Below, piece after piece: positions 35,591-48,736 of a stretch of 64,000 nucleotides of DNA. The notes under the pieces are model-generated. The model was not told where the DNA came from, did no database searches, and saw nothing but the letters and a program-made list of their open reading frames with translations. Origin of the DNA: Sipunculus nudus (lineage: Eukaryota > Annelida > Sipuncula > Golfingiida > Sipunculidae). The position numbers and the translations under genes were made by a program. The stretch covers positions 38,047,229 to 38,111,228 of the forward strand of contig CM049314.1 of the NCBI GenBank assembly GCA_026874595.1. The letters run 5' to 3'. The first letter of the stretch is position 1, and each line of letters starts with the position of its first letter.

Positions 35591-36484
35591 TTTCAGTTAA
35601 AACCCTCATGGTTTCCTGGATGGCTGGCTTTGACATTCCGTCTCGGTTGTCCTACTGAAATGAAGTAACGGACAAATAGCAAATTTAAAATGATGGATTG
35701 CCATAACGTTAATAATGTTTATGTTTATAAATATTTTGTTCAACACATCATCTGTATTATTAATAGCAAAACATCGTTTTTACCTGACCGTGACCAGCTT
35801 TCCAACTAATAAATAAAAAACGTTTTTGTGAGATGTTTTGATTAGCGTAAATAAGTTTCAATAAGTATGAAACCATTTTTGGCAAAAATTTAATCAAATA
35901 CTTGGGGTTGAGGTTTAAACGGACACACGCACACAAACAGACTTGCTGTAACATATGTTAAACAAAACATGTTGCATCATCCGAATTCTTTTGGTTTGAG
36001 TCACCCTGTGTTAAGACACGGTATGGATTGCTCATGTAACGGAAATATACTCATATATGGTCACCCGCTTAAAAGAACGGGCGAGTAATAAGCGAAAATG
36101 AAAACGATTAGAAGCCAGAAATGACAGAATAAGACGTTCTTTAAAAGTTCTAACGCCGAGGACGAAACACAAGCGTAATTATGCCAGATATTTCCCCGTT
36201 GCTGTGTTTAGTTCCATGGATATGCGAATACACCACAAACATTCGACACATAAACAAACCCTAAAGGCGATAATATAAGCATTACAGAGTACCGCCCGTT
36301 CCTGTTGTTCAAACATTTCTTGGCGCTAATAAAACTTAATTTTCCTTACTTTGAGTTCATTTATCTGCCGTTTGCAGTTATCTCATTAAAATATCTCGGT
36401 TTCAAATTCGACTTCTTGGCCTACGTTCCGTCGGATGAAGTGATGTGAGATAATGCAAGTGAACAAAAAGTAATTTTTTTTCAG
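35591..36484. other. Spacer between the two large arrays
   Basis: AT-rich, no supported feature. Confidence 0.5.
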
Positions 36485-38200
36485 ATCCTTATGTTCATCT
36501 TCAAGCTGTGTAAGCAACAAAGGAATATTAAGTCAGAATGTCTATGCTCATCTGCTGGACTGTGCAATCGGGAGAGGGAGAGTTAGCCATACAGTCAAAG
36601 TTCATCTGCAAGCAGCGTAAATGGGGGAAGGATATTGAGACAGAGTGAGAATGCCCATGTAGGGTAAGCTACAGAGGGGAAGCGAGACAGACCGTCCATG
36701 TTCATCTCTCAGCTGTGTAAGAAAGAGAAGGGTTGTCAGTGCGAACGTCCATTCCCATCTGAAGGTTGTGTTGGCGGTAGGGGGCTATGTTCAACTGTAA
36801 GCAGCGTAAGGAAGAGGGACAGTGTGCCAGAACGTCCATGTTTAGCTACAAGAATTGTAAGCGGCAGAGTGATAGTGAGCCAGAACGTCCATGTTCATGT
36901 ATAAGGAGTGTAAGCGGGAAAGGGTTAGTATGCTAGAACGTCCATGTTCATCTATAAGGAGTGTAAGCGGGAAAGGGATAGTATGCTAGAACGTTCCTAT
37001 TCAACTACGAGTAGTGTTAACGGGAGAGGGTAATAAGCCAGAATGTCCATGATCATCTGAAGTCTGTTTATGCACATCCGTAGGATGTGTAAGTGGGAGA
37101 GGGATAGTTTTCCAGTCCATTCATGTTCAAATGTAAACAGTGTTAGCAGGAGAGGGATAGTTAGCCCGAACTTTAATGTTCATCTGTACGCAAACTAAGC
37201 GGTAGACGGAAAGTGATCCAGGACCTGTATGATGATCTGTATACAGAGGGAGAGGAATAGTAAGCCAAGACGCCTATGTTTTCTGTAACAAGAGCAGGAG
37301 GGAGAGGAATAGTGACCTGAAACGTCCATGTCAATCTGAGAGCAGTTTAAGAAAAGAGGGGGTGGTGAGTCAGACGCTCCATGTTAATCCGCAAACAAGT
37401 GTCGGCGGGGAAGGGAATATGAGCCATCTTCATCTCCTACAAGTGTAAACTCGAAAAGTCATACTGAGCCAAAACGTTTACGCTCATCTGAAAGTTGTGT
37501 CGGTGGGATAGAGATAGTGAACCATACCGTCCTTGTTCATCTACAATTTGTGTAAACAGGAGGGGAATATTGAGCATGACCAGCAATGACCATCTGGAAG
37601 CAGATTAGGGAAAGTGACAGTGAGCCAGAACGTCCATGTTCATCTGCAAGCTGAGTAAGCAGGAGAGGGATAGTGAACTAGACCGTCCATGTTCATCTAC
37701 AAGCAGAATAAGCGGATGAAAGCAGGAGTGCAATACTGAGAAAGATCGTCCATGTTCATCTACAAAAACCGTCAGGGGGAGAAGGATAGAGATCCAGAAT
37801 GTCCATGGTCATCCTAAAGAGGTGTCAGCGAGAAAGGGATAGTGAGCAAGAACGTCCATGTTCATCTACAGGCAATGTAAGCGGGAAAGATTTAGTGAGT
37901 CGGACCGTCCATGTTCATTTCAAAGCCGAGTAACCGCATGTTGGATAGTGAGCCAGATCGTTCATACTCATCTATTAGCAGAGTAAGCGGTAGAGATAAA
38001 ATGACCAAGAACGTCAATGTTCATCTTAAGGATATAGCGGAAGAATGATAATGAGCCAGACAGTCCACTTTCATATGTAAGCAGTTTAAGCGGCGAGGGA
38101 TAGTGAGTCAGGCCGTCAATGTTCATCTGCAAGCAGCGTAACCGGGGGAGGGATAGTGAGCCAGACCACCGATGTTCACCTGAAAGCAGAGTAAACAGAA

Positions 38201-38925
38201 GAGGTATAGTTAGCCAGAACGTTCATGTTCATCTACAAATAACGTCAGCGTGAGAGGGATAGTGTGTAAGAACATCCACACTTATCTAAGACAGTGTAAG
38301 CGGCGTGGAATAGTAAGTCAGGCCGTCAATGTTCACCTTAAAGTGGAAGAGGGATAGTTAGCCAAATCGTTCATGCTAATCTACAAATATCGTCAGCGAA
38401 GGGGGATAGTGTGCCAGAACATCTATATTTATCTAAGGCAGTGTAAGCGGCGAGGGATAGTGAGTCAGGCCGTCCGAGTTCATCTGTAAGCAGCGTAACC
38501 GGGGGAGGGATAGTGAGCCAAACCGTCGATCTTTACTTGAAAGCAGAGTAAACAGAAGAGGTATAGTTAGCCAGAACGTTCATGTTCATCTACAAATAAC
38601 GTCAGCGTGAGAGGGATAGTGTGTAAGAACATCCACACTTATCTAAGACAGTGTAAGCGGCGTGGAATAGTAAGTCAGGCCGTCAATGTTCACCTTAAAG
38701 TGGAAAAGGGATAGTTAGCCAAATCGTTCATGCTAATCTACAAATATCGTCAGCGAAGGGGGATAGTGTGCCAGAACATCTATATTTATCTAAGGCAGTG
38801 TAAGCGGCGAGGGATAGTGAGTCAGGCCGTCCGAGTTCATCTGTAAGCAGCGTAACCGGGGGAGGGATAGTGAGCCAAACCGTCGATCTTTACTTGAAAG
38901 CAGAGTAAGCAGAAGAGGTATAATT
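38201..38925. repeat. 357-bp higher-order repeat inside the satellite
   Basis: The phrase GAGGTATAGTTAGCCAGAAC begins at 38201 and 38558, and GAGGTATAATTAGCC at 38915: two exact 357-bp steps. The two 357-bp blocks are nearly identical and each holds seven satellite units averaging 51 bp. Confidence 0.92.
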
Positions 38926-40180
38926 AGCCAGAACGTTCATGTTCATCTGTAAGCTGAGAAGGCGGGAGAGGGATAATGAGCCAGACCGTCCATGTTCACT
39001 TTAAAGCAGAGTAAGCGGAAGAGGGATAGTGAGCCAGAACGTCCATGTTTATCTACGGCAGTGTACGCGGCGAGGAATAGTGAGCCACACAATCTATGTT
39101 CACCTTAAAGTAGAGTAAGCGGAAGAGGGATAGTTAGCCAAACCGTATATGTTCATAAAAAAAAAAGAATAAACAGGAGAGGGAGAGTGAGCCAGACCCT
39201 ACAAGTTTATCTATAAGCAGGGTAAGTGGGAGAGTTATAGTGAGCCCGACCGTCTATGATTATCTACAGGCAGTGTAAATTGTGAGCCCGTCCATGTCCA
39301 TATCAAAGCATTGTTTGTGGGAATAGGGGGTAAACTAACCGTCCATATTCATCTACATGCAGTGTAAGGGGAAAGGTTTCGAGAACCAAACCGTCCATGT
39401 TAATATCAAAGCATAGTCAGAGCAAGAGGGATAGTGAGCCAGACCGTCTATGTTCCTCCGTTCAAGCTGAGTAAGCAGGAGAGATAAAATGAGCAAGAAC
39501 GCACATGTTCATCTGTAAGGACAGACAGAGGGAGAATTATAATGAGCAAGGCAGTCCACTTTCATCTGTAAGCAGAGTAAAAGCGGGAGAGAGATAGTGA
39601 GCCAGACCGTCTATGTTCAACTTAAAGCTGTGCAAGCGGAAGAGGGATAGTTAGCCAGAACGCCAATATTTATCTGCAGGCAGCTTAAGAGGAAAACGGA
39701 CAGTTAGCTAGAAAGTGAGCCAGAATGTCCATGTTTATCTACCGGCAGTGTAAACTGTGAGCCCGTCCATGTCGATGCCAAAGCATTGATCGCGAAATTT
39801 GGGTATTGAAATAAACGTCCATATTCATCTACAATCGTTAGGGCGAGAGGGATCGGGAGCCAAACCGTCCATGTTCATCTACAAGCAGTGTCAGCGCGAG
39901 AGGGATAGTGAGCAAGGCAGTCCACTTTCATTTGTAAGCAGAGTAAAAGCGGTAGAGAGATAGTGAGCCAGACAGACCATTTTCATCTGTAAGCAGTGTA
40001 AAATGTGGAGAGAGTCAGACCGTCCATGTTCACCTTAAAGCAGAGTATGCGGAAGAGGGTTAGTAGGCTAGAACGTTAATCTCTAAGCAGAGTAAGCGGG
40101 AGAGGAATAGTGAGCCAGACCGTCCATGTTCATCTGTAAGCAGAGTAAGCGGGAGAGGAATAGTGAGCCAGACCGTTGAT

Positions 40181-40830
40181 GTTTACCTCATAGCAGAGTA
40201 AGCTGAAGAGGGCTAGTTAGCCAGAACGTTCATGTTCATCAACAAATAACGTCAGGGTGACAGGGATAGTGTGCGAGGCTGTCCATGTTCACCTGTAAGC
40301 AGAGTAAGGGGGCGCGTAATAGTGAGCCCGAATGTCCATGTTCATCTGTAAGCAGAGTAAGCGGGAGAGGAATAGTGAGCCAGACCGTCCATGTTTACCT
40401 CATAGCAGAGTAAGCTAAAGAGGGGTAGTTAGTCAGAACGTTCATGTTCATCTTCAAATAAAGTCAGCGTGGGAGAGATAGTGTGCCAGGCTATCCATGT
40501 TCAACTGTAAGCAGAGTAAGCGGGCGCGTAATAGTGAGCCCGAATGTCCATGTTCATCTGTAAGCAGAGTAAGCGAAAGAGGGATAGAGAGCCAGACCGT
40601 CCATGTTTACCTCATAGCAGAGTAAGCTAAAGAGGGGTAGTTAGTCAGAACGTTGATGTTCATCTACAAATAACGTCAGCGTGAGAGGGATAGTGTGCCA
40701 GGCTGTCCATGTTCACCTGTAAGCAGAGTAAGCGGGCGCGTAATAGTGTGCCCGAATGTCCATGTTCATCTGTAAGCAGAGTAAGCGAAAGAGGGATAGA
40801 GAGCCAGACCGTCCATGTTCACCTTAAAGC
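40181..40830. repeat. 212-bp higher-order repeat inside the satellite
   Basis: GTTTACCTCATAGCAGAGTA begins at 40181, 40393 and 40605, and the equivalent GTTCACCTTAAAGCACAG at 40817: three steps of exactly 212 bp, four 53-bp units each. Neighbouring units follow the same order (GGGCGCGTAATAGTG, CAAATAACGTCAGCGTG). Confidence 0.9.
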
Positions 40831-43800
40831 ACAGTAAGCAAAAGAGGTATAGTTAGCCAGAACGTTCATGTTCCTCTACAAATAACGTCAGCGTGAAAGG
40901 GATAGTGTGCCAGGCTGTCCATGTTCATCTGAAAGCAGAGTGAGCGGGCGAGTAACAGAAAGCCCGAATGTCCATGTTCACCTTAAGGCAGAGTAAGGAT
41001 GAGGGGATAGTGAACCGAAACGTCCATGTTTATCTACCGGTAATGTAAACTGTGAGCCCGTCCATATCCATGTCAAACCATAGATCGCGGGACTGGGGCA
41101 GTGAACTAACCTTTCATATTCATCTACAAAAATCGTCAGGGTGAGAGGGATCGGAAGTCAACCGTCCATGTTCATGTTAAGCAGTGTCAGAGAGAAAGAA
41201 AGTGAGCCAGACCTTCCATGTTCATCCGTTCAAGTTGAGTAAGCGGGAAAAGAGCAAGAACGTCCATGTTCATCTGTAAGGAGTGATAGCGGGAGAATTG
41301 AAATGAGCCAAACAGTTCACTTTCATCTGTAAGAAGAGTTAAAGCGGGAGAGAAATAGTGAACCAGACCGTCCATGTTCACCTTAAAGAAACGTAAGCGG
41401 AAGAGGGATAGTGAGCAGAACGACAATGTTTATCTGCAGGCAGTGTAAGAGGGAGAAGGATAGTGTGCCAGAACGTCCATGTTTATCTACGGCAGTGTAA
41501 ACGGCGAGGAATAATGAGCCAGGCCGTCCATGTTCACCTTTAATCAGAAAAAGCGGAAGAGGGATTTTCAGCCAGAACGTTCATGTTCATCTGTAAGCAG
41601 AGTAAGCGGGAGAGGGATATTGAGCCAGGTCGCCCATTTTCATCTGTAAGCAGAGTAAGTGGAAGAGGGATAGTGAGCCAGGTCTTCCATGTTCATCTGT
41701 AAGCAGAGTAAGCGGTAGAAGGATAGTGTGCCAGGACGTCCATGTTTATCTACGGCAGTGTAAGCGGCGAGGGATAGTGATCCAGGCCGTCCATGATCAT
41801 CTGTAAGCAGAATAAGCGGGAGAGGGATAGTGAGCAAGACAGTCCATATTCACCTTAAAGCGGAAGAGGGATAGTTAGCCGGATCGTTCATGTTAATATA
41901 CAAATATCGTCAGCATAAGGGGGATAGTGTGTCAGAACATCCATACTTATCAAAGGCAGGGTATGCGGCGAGGGATAGTGAGTCAGGCCTTCCATGTTCA
42001 TCTGTAAGCAGTGTAACCGGGTGAGGGATAGTGAGCCAGACCATTGATGTTGAGACCACCAGACCACCTGAAAGCACAGTAAGCAGAAGAGGCATAGTTA
42101 GCCAGAACGTTCATGTTCATCTACAAACAACGTCAGCGTGAGAGGGATAGTGTGCCAGGCTGCCCATGTTCATCTGTAAGCAGGGAAAGCGGGAGAGGGA
42201 TAGTGAGCCGGGCCGTCCATGTTCACATTAAAGCAGAGTAAGCGGAAGAAGGATAGTGAGCCAGAACGCCCATGTTTATCTACGGCAGTGTAATTGGCGA
42301 GGAATAGTGAGCCAGACCGTCTATGTTCATCCGAAACAGAATAAACGGGAGAGGGAGAGCGAGCCAGACCCTTCAAGTTCATCTATAAGCAGGGTAAGTG
42401 GGAAAGTTATACTGAGCCCGACCGTCTATGTTTATCACCAGCAGTGTAAATTGTGAGCCCGTCCATGTCCTTGTCAAAGCATTGACCGTGGGAATGGGGG
42501 AGTGAACTAACCGTTCATATTTATCTACATGCAGTGTAAGGGGAAAGGGATCGAGAGCGATCATCTGTTAGCAGAGTAAACGGGAGAGGGAAAGTGAGCC
42601 AGACCGTGCATGTTCACCTTAAAGCAGAGTAAGCGGAAGAGGGGTAGTGAGCCAGAACGTCCATGTTCACCTTAAAACGGAAGATGGATAGTTAGCCAGA
42701 TCGTTCATGTTAATCTACAAATATCATCAGCGTAAGAGGGATAGTGTGCCAGAACATCCATACTTTACCAAGGCAGTGTAAGCGGCGAGTGATAGTGAGT
42801 CAGGCCGTCCATGTTCATCTGAGAGCAGAGTAAGCGGAAGAGGGATAGTCAGCCAAAACGTCCATGTTTATCTACGGCAGTGTAAGCGGCGAGGAATAGT
42901 GAGCCAGACCGTCTATGTTTATCTACCGGCAGTGTAAATTATGAGCCCGTCCATGTCCATGCCAAAGCATTGAACGTGGGAATGGGGGAGTGAACTAACC
43001 GTTCATATTTATCTAAATGCAGTGTAATGGGAAAGGACAATTATAATGAGCAAGGCAGTCCATTTTCATCTGTACGCAGAGTAAAGCGGGAGAGAGATAG
43101 TTAGCCAGACCGTCCATGTTCACCTTAAAGCAGTGTAAGCGGAAGAGGGATAGTGAGCCAGAACGCCAATGTTTATTTGCAGGCAGCGTAAGTGGAAGAC
43201 GGTAGTTAGCCAGAACGTCCATGTCCATCTGCAGGCAGTGTAGGTGGGAGAAGGATAGTAGGCCTGAATATTCTCGTTCATCTACAGAAAGTGTAAGCGG
43301 GAGAAGGATAGTCGGTCAGAAAGTTCATATTCATCTGAAGGTAGCGTCAGCAGGAGAGGGATAGTTAGCCAGAACGTTCATGTTCATCTGTAAGCACAGT
43401 AAGCTAAGCAGAGTAAGTGGGAGAGGGGTAGTGAGCAAGACCGTCCATGTTCATCTAAAAGCAAAGTACGCGGGAGAAGAATAGTGAGCCAGAACGTCCA
43501 TGTTTATCTATCGGTAGTGAAAGCGGGTTAGAGATAGTGAGCCAGACCTTCTTTGATCACCTGTAAAGCTGAGTAAGCGGAAGAGGGATAGTAAGCCAGA
43601 CCGTTAAGCTTCATCTGTAAACAGAGTACACGGGAGATGGATAGTGAGCCAAATCGTCCATCTTCATTTACACCCAATGCAAGCAGGAGGGGAGCAATGA
43701 GTCAGAAGGTCAATCTCCATCTACAACAAGTGTAAGCGGGAGATGGATAGTTAGCCAGAACGTCCATGTCCATGTATTAGCGGGAAGGGGGTAATGAGGC

Positions 43801-43900
43801 AGAATGCACACCCTCATCTGGAGGCTTTGTAATAGGGACAAGGATAGTGAGCAAGTCCGTCAGTGTTCTTCTACATGCAGTGTAAGCAGGAAAGGGTTTC

Positions 43901-44189
43901 CTGATGAATGTGATAATAATATTTGCAAGCAGAGAGACAGTAGGCTAGTCTTTCGATATAAATCATCCTGGCAGGCCAGAGGCATAAAGTTCACGTCATC
44001 CTAGAGCAGTTATGCGGGCAAGTTCGTTAAGTTACACTTACAATTAGCGATAACAGAGTTTTAGTTAAAATCGGTTTGTGATGTGAGAAAGGTGTTTTCA
44101 ATGTGAAGGAGCTAAGGGGATCATCTTCAGGGACGGAAATTATATATATTATGAGTGGAACGGAAGGGAATAACATCACAGCCTTTGAG

Positions 44190-44246
<57 letters not shown>

Positions 44247-45382
44247 TTGAATGGACGAGAATAAAGGGGGTGGTCCTAGAGATAAAAAGGTTACGCACCT
44301 AAAAAGAGTTGAGAGATGGATATAACCCCTTGGGTGGTGCGGGCAAGACCAAAACCACACATTCATGTGGTTCTCAAGCTCTCTAATATGAGAAGATCTA
44401 CATCTATTGAAGGTAAGCACACAAGTAAGGAGAAACTTGATAAAAGGCACAGCTCTAGCACAACTTTAGAAGCTTTTTACCATTTCATCGCACACACAAC
44501 TGACTTTCTCACAAAATGACAGGTGTGAGATGAAGCTTTGCTGGGCATTACAGTCAAATTGTGGAAAAACACTGACCTAATCTCGCTGAAGCTATCACGT
44601 TCCATAAACACAGGATATATTCGATATGTAAATGTGATGACCCATGAAATCATTATTGTCCTGGGAAGCAAATAACCTTGGAACTGAACATGATATATAA
44701 TTGGTCAGGTATCAGGAATACAATGTTTATTCTTTTTAATATATAAAAATAATATATGAATCATAGTGGATCATCCAGTGATAGTTCACAAAGAACCCAC
44801 TTGGTTCTCATCGATGTTATTCTAATAATGTGTTTTTAAGACATTACCGCGTGCATTAAATTATTTATTCTGTTGATAAACCTTAAATGTCAAAGATCAC
44901 ACAATTTTTCTAAGATTTATAAAATATTTTCTAACAATTATTACCGTTGCTTATGAAGAGCTTTCACCATTGTAAACCAAATATAATAGAGAAATTATAT
45001 ATATCTGTAGAGTCTCATTATCACTTGGATATAGAAATTTCTTTAACAACATAAACCTTACACAAACTCAAAAACAAAATGATACTGAAAAAAAAAATTA
45101 TCTTATCACTACGTATAAACATATCACAGGCGTTGCTATGGTAGCGGTTTTGTAGCTGGTTGTAGTTTCGATATTCAATGAAGGGCAGGCACGGAGGCCG
45201 CTGGTTGTAACATCGTTTGTTAATAAAACGAAAAATCCTTTCTGGATTTCATTGGAATAAGTAAAGCAAATGTGTCATACGTCATCGAGCGCACTGACTG
45301 TGAAAAAGTTTTAAAAAAGACATCCGGGGTCACCTGGGTACACTCCTTTCGAAATGAATACTATGGGTGCCTCTTTGATTGC
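43901..45382. other. Spacer with (GA)n tract
   Basis: Contains (GA)n at about 44191-44241. Frames of 60-107 codons lack support. Confidence 0.5.
44191..44241. repeat. (GA)n microsatellite
   Basis: About 24 GA units. Confidence 0.95.
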
Positions 45383-45715
45383 AAGGGGTTCAAATTCGCG
45401 ATATTCGCGAAGAAGAAATTGGCACGAAAATAATCCTCTGCGAATAAGACGCCATATCTGCACATGGTACAGTCATTTTAATATATAGTCTCAATGGCAC
45501 CTCACGTATATTAGCGTCAATATTAGCACACATTGTATGTTTCCTGTAATTCAAAGTTCCACTTGAGTGAGAGTTGCTTAGCTCTTTGTGCAATTGTTAA
45601 GATATTGCGTACATATTTAGAGCATGGTAAATCGCGAAAATTTAACCCTCGCGATATAATGAAGAAGTGAAAATCGCGAATGTTTAACCTCGCGAATATA
45701 TAGCCAACCACACTA
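45383..45715. mobile_element. TCGCGA-rich element, copy 3
   Basis: Left cluster AATTCGCGATATTCGCGAAG and right cluster AAATCGCGAAAATTTAACCC, TCGCGATATAATG, AAATCGCGAATG, CCTCGCGAATATATAGCC, AACCACACT. Read in reverse, the right end (AGTGTGGTTGGCTATATATT) matches the left end of copy 2. About 333 bp, no coding capacity. Confidence 0.6.
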
Positions 45716-46743
45716 AATGCCATTTAACCCCCGGAAAGCAAAGGCTGCTTTTCCATATGCGCGACAGAAACTGACGCGCGGCAAACCCATGCCCTCCTTA
45801 CTTTGCTGTACTGAATCAAAGACAAGAAGACAGGACTTGTTCTTGGAAACCCCACATGTGACGTCATTTAGGCGGGATGTCTATGCGTTTGCCGCGCATC
45901 ATAACGCAGAAATCCAGCACGTCTTGATTCGAAAACTGACGCGTGCGACGCGACAATGAAACACGTGGGAAAAGGACAATTTCTGGATTTAAAATGCGTA
46001 TTTAAAATGGCGAAACGCGTTTATCGAAAAACGCCGCAAAGTAGGGTTTGCTTTGTGTCACCACCAGTCGGCAGGCAAAGGGCTAAGACTATAACGAGGC
46101 CAATGAGAGCGGGATATCGCGCAGGGGGTTTACACGTGGAGTCAGACCCATCATGCGATACCTTATGGCCTGATTACGTTATTGTCCAAGAGCCTGGAGG
46201 TAAAACCCAGCAAAACCTGCAAACAAAGAATTGGTTAAGCTGAAGGAAAATGCAGCGTAAGATCACTGCATAAGAAGTACATGTAGTCCTAAAGAAGTTG
46301 CTATTGTCCTAAATTTTGCATTTAGTTATGTAATCGGGTAATAGCGCACCTATTCTTCGATCCGAAAATAGAACTTTTTTTGTGTTTTTAATACAGTCAA
46401 GGTAGTTTAAACAATATCCAAACAATGTATGTTAACATTCCGTTAACAACATCTAAAACTTTACGTTCTGACAAGAAATAAATAATGTCTGCACGATCTT
46501 TAAAAAATATCATGGTAAAAAATATGATATAGCACTTGGTTTGGTAAAGAAGAAGCCTTTCTTATGAACTCTATTTCGTCAATACTTATATTGTCATTAT
46601 GTCACCAGGACACTTTTCCCCTAACGTTTCGGTTTTTATAACACATATTAAAATTGAAAAATATCACAAATAAATGTATTATTCGAAATTAATTAAAATT
46701 TGCAAAAAAAAAAGTATATACAATATATTATATATATCTCTTA

Positions 46744-46808
<65 letters not shown>

Positions 46809-48734
46809 TGTATTCAATCAGCCCTCGCAGGGACCTAGTGTCTCCAACACACGAGGGAAATTGTTGCGTTTTGTAACACAAATGACCGTATGCTATCGGG
46901 AGAGTTTGGTTACACATTTGTTATTTTATATGACAAGGAGGCCGAAACAGTGTTGTTCCGATACCAACTAATAAATATTCAAATATTTCAGTCTGCTGTC
47001 TCTGCACTTTACTTTAAATCTAGTTTAACCACGTTAACAAAAAAATATGTGACGTCATTTGCTGCCGCGGGTGTTCCGAGACCGAGGCTACAGTTCACTT
47101 TTCCGGCCCAGTGTCACATTAGGTAAAGCAGTGGATATCACGGCAAAGTTAGTAGTAGCTGATGATTTTTTTAATGTTGAAGTTTACCCCACAACCCGAG
47201 AACAGGGCTGTGGGCGTCACGTGACAAACGCTCTCCTAGGAATAGTCACTGGTGTCCAGGCGTATGCTGGCTTTGTCCATTAAATATTTTCTATTATAAT
47301 TCTATAAGATGTTACCGTACATATAGTTTCTTTAACATACTTAATATATACGTTATATAAACCCGTTTTTACCAAGGCCCTGTGCTGTATGATGCAAGTC
47401 CCTTTCACATGTTGTATATCCTTTCCACGGGACAAAGTTCATATCTGACTAAATTGTGTTCGGTGTATATATATATCATACCCTCACACACGTGGCATCA
47501 TGCGAATTCATTTCCAGCATATATCTGCCGACCATATTTTCATTTGGTATCGTGTACCTTCGTGGTATCGTGTGTAAACACAAGTTAGCTTTTTGTATAC
47601 TGCAGTGTATTCTTAAATTCTCAGCTTAAATGTCTTTACACTGACAGCGATGTCTGATGCATGGCCACAGCGTGATGAACGTCGTCGTTCATCTGCATTT
47701 GGACTGCATACAATCATATTGTTCAAATGATAAATGATACAAGTAAAACGACATCATCGGCCTCGAGAGACCAGGTAATGTTGATGCACAAAAGCGTAAA
47801 CGTGTATGAAACAAATTGTTCCCAAGGGGGCTGTCTGTAGTGTGTGTTCGTGCTCTATGTTCATGAGGATGACGTAATGGTAAAATGACGTAAGGCATTT
47901 GTTGGTGAATCAATGCGTTTTTCGTCTATGTATGTATAATCTCGTATTCTGTTATATAAATCAGCCGATGCTTCTGTTCTGGCTGCACACTTAACAGTCA
48001 TTTTTTTTCTCAAATAAACCGCTATGGGTTGATATTTTATTCTTCCACGCGCAGTTTCTGTCTCTATCATATCACTCATGGAATATTATACATTCTGGCC
48101 TCCTCCGGTACTCTACACATACTGATGATATCAAGTCTTCAATAAATAAATGTTCTTGAACACAATGCTTGCAAGATGTCACAATTCCACATCATAACTC
48201 TTGAAACCCTGAGCCAACATAAAATACCCAGTCAGTTTATGTAAAACACATGCTGCATATGTATATCATATTTTTTTTTGACGTAGCCACAAACACTGGG
48301 GAATCCAATTAAACACAGAGAAATATGTCAGTGAATGTTTTCATTTTGTTAACTGTTTCTCCAGTGTTGCGCAGCTCTGAGTTTTGATACAAGCCAGATA
48401 TTTCAGCGTTACTTCCAACAAATGTGCGTATCTCATTCACTTTTCCTGTTGCCAGAGTGACGCGATGATGATTATAACTCGAGCAGCGCGATTGACTTCC
48501 GAGTTGTTTATATGTATTGATTCGAGGTGCTCCAGTGGACTGCACTTTATAACTAATTTTCCTCTCCTATACACGGTGTGTGCTGCATGTGGACATATGC
48601 AGGCTTCAGTTTTCGAAGCAGTTTTAAGATCTTTGCACCAATCCAATGTGACCTAGCTGCCATTCGAATCAGTTAATTTTTAATTATCCATGTATGGACG
48701 GTAATCATATCATGCGAACCAAATCTCATGGATG
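45716..48734. other. Spacer without supported genes
   Basis: Contains a (TA)n tract (46748-46803). A GC-richer stretch (45716-46250) has two adjacent plus-strand frames of 80 and 95 codons, and 47059-47283 one of 74, none with recognisable motifs or convincing splice sites. Confidence 0.4.
46748..46803. repeat. (TA)n microsatellite
   Basis: About 28 TA units. Confidence 0.95.
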
Positions 48735-48736
48735 TA

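Larger units (their letters stand above)
36485..43900. repeat. 7.4 kb degenerate satellite of about 53-bp units
   Basis: About 140 tandem units with the approximate consensus CGTCCATGTTCATCTGTAAG, CAGAGTAAGCGGGAGAGGGA, TAGTGAGCCAGAC (53 bp); unit length varies from about 45 to 55. Variants recur in blocks: CACCTTAAAGCAGAG, TATCTACGGCAGTG, CTACAAATAACGTCAGCGTG, CTCATAGCAG. Two local higher-order repeats are embedded (357 bp at about 38200-38915; 212 bp at about 40181-40817). Units are most alike around 40-41 kb and most decayed towards the left edge. Both strands are closed by stops (longest frame under 80 codons), so the array is not coding. I know of no named satellite with this unit. Confidence 0.95.

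Noticed and set aside
34115-35668. Open frames of 201-483 codons on the minus strand and 225-230 on the plus strand
   Set aside because: They lie over a 42/43-bp minisatellite, begin at non-ATG codons where I checked, and overlap in several frames on both strands. Described as a repeat.
36485-43900. CRISPR-like or coding repeat array
   Set aside because: Units abut without unique spacers, the host is an animal, and stops close every frame within 80 codons.
45717-46243. Adjacent 80- and 95-codon plus-strand frames in GC-richer DNA
   Set aside because: The frames overlap out of phase and contain no motif; CpG-richer composition alone is not enough.
47059-47283. 74-codon plus-strand frame with a possible acceptor near 47124
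   Set aside because: Protein-like residue use but no recognisable motif, weak acceptor and no partner exon.
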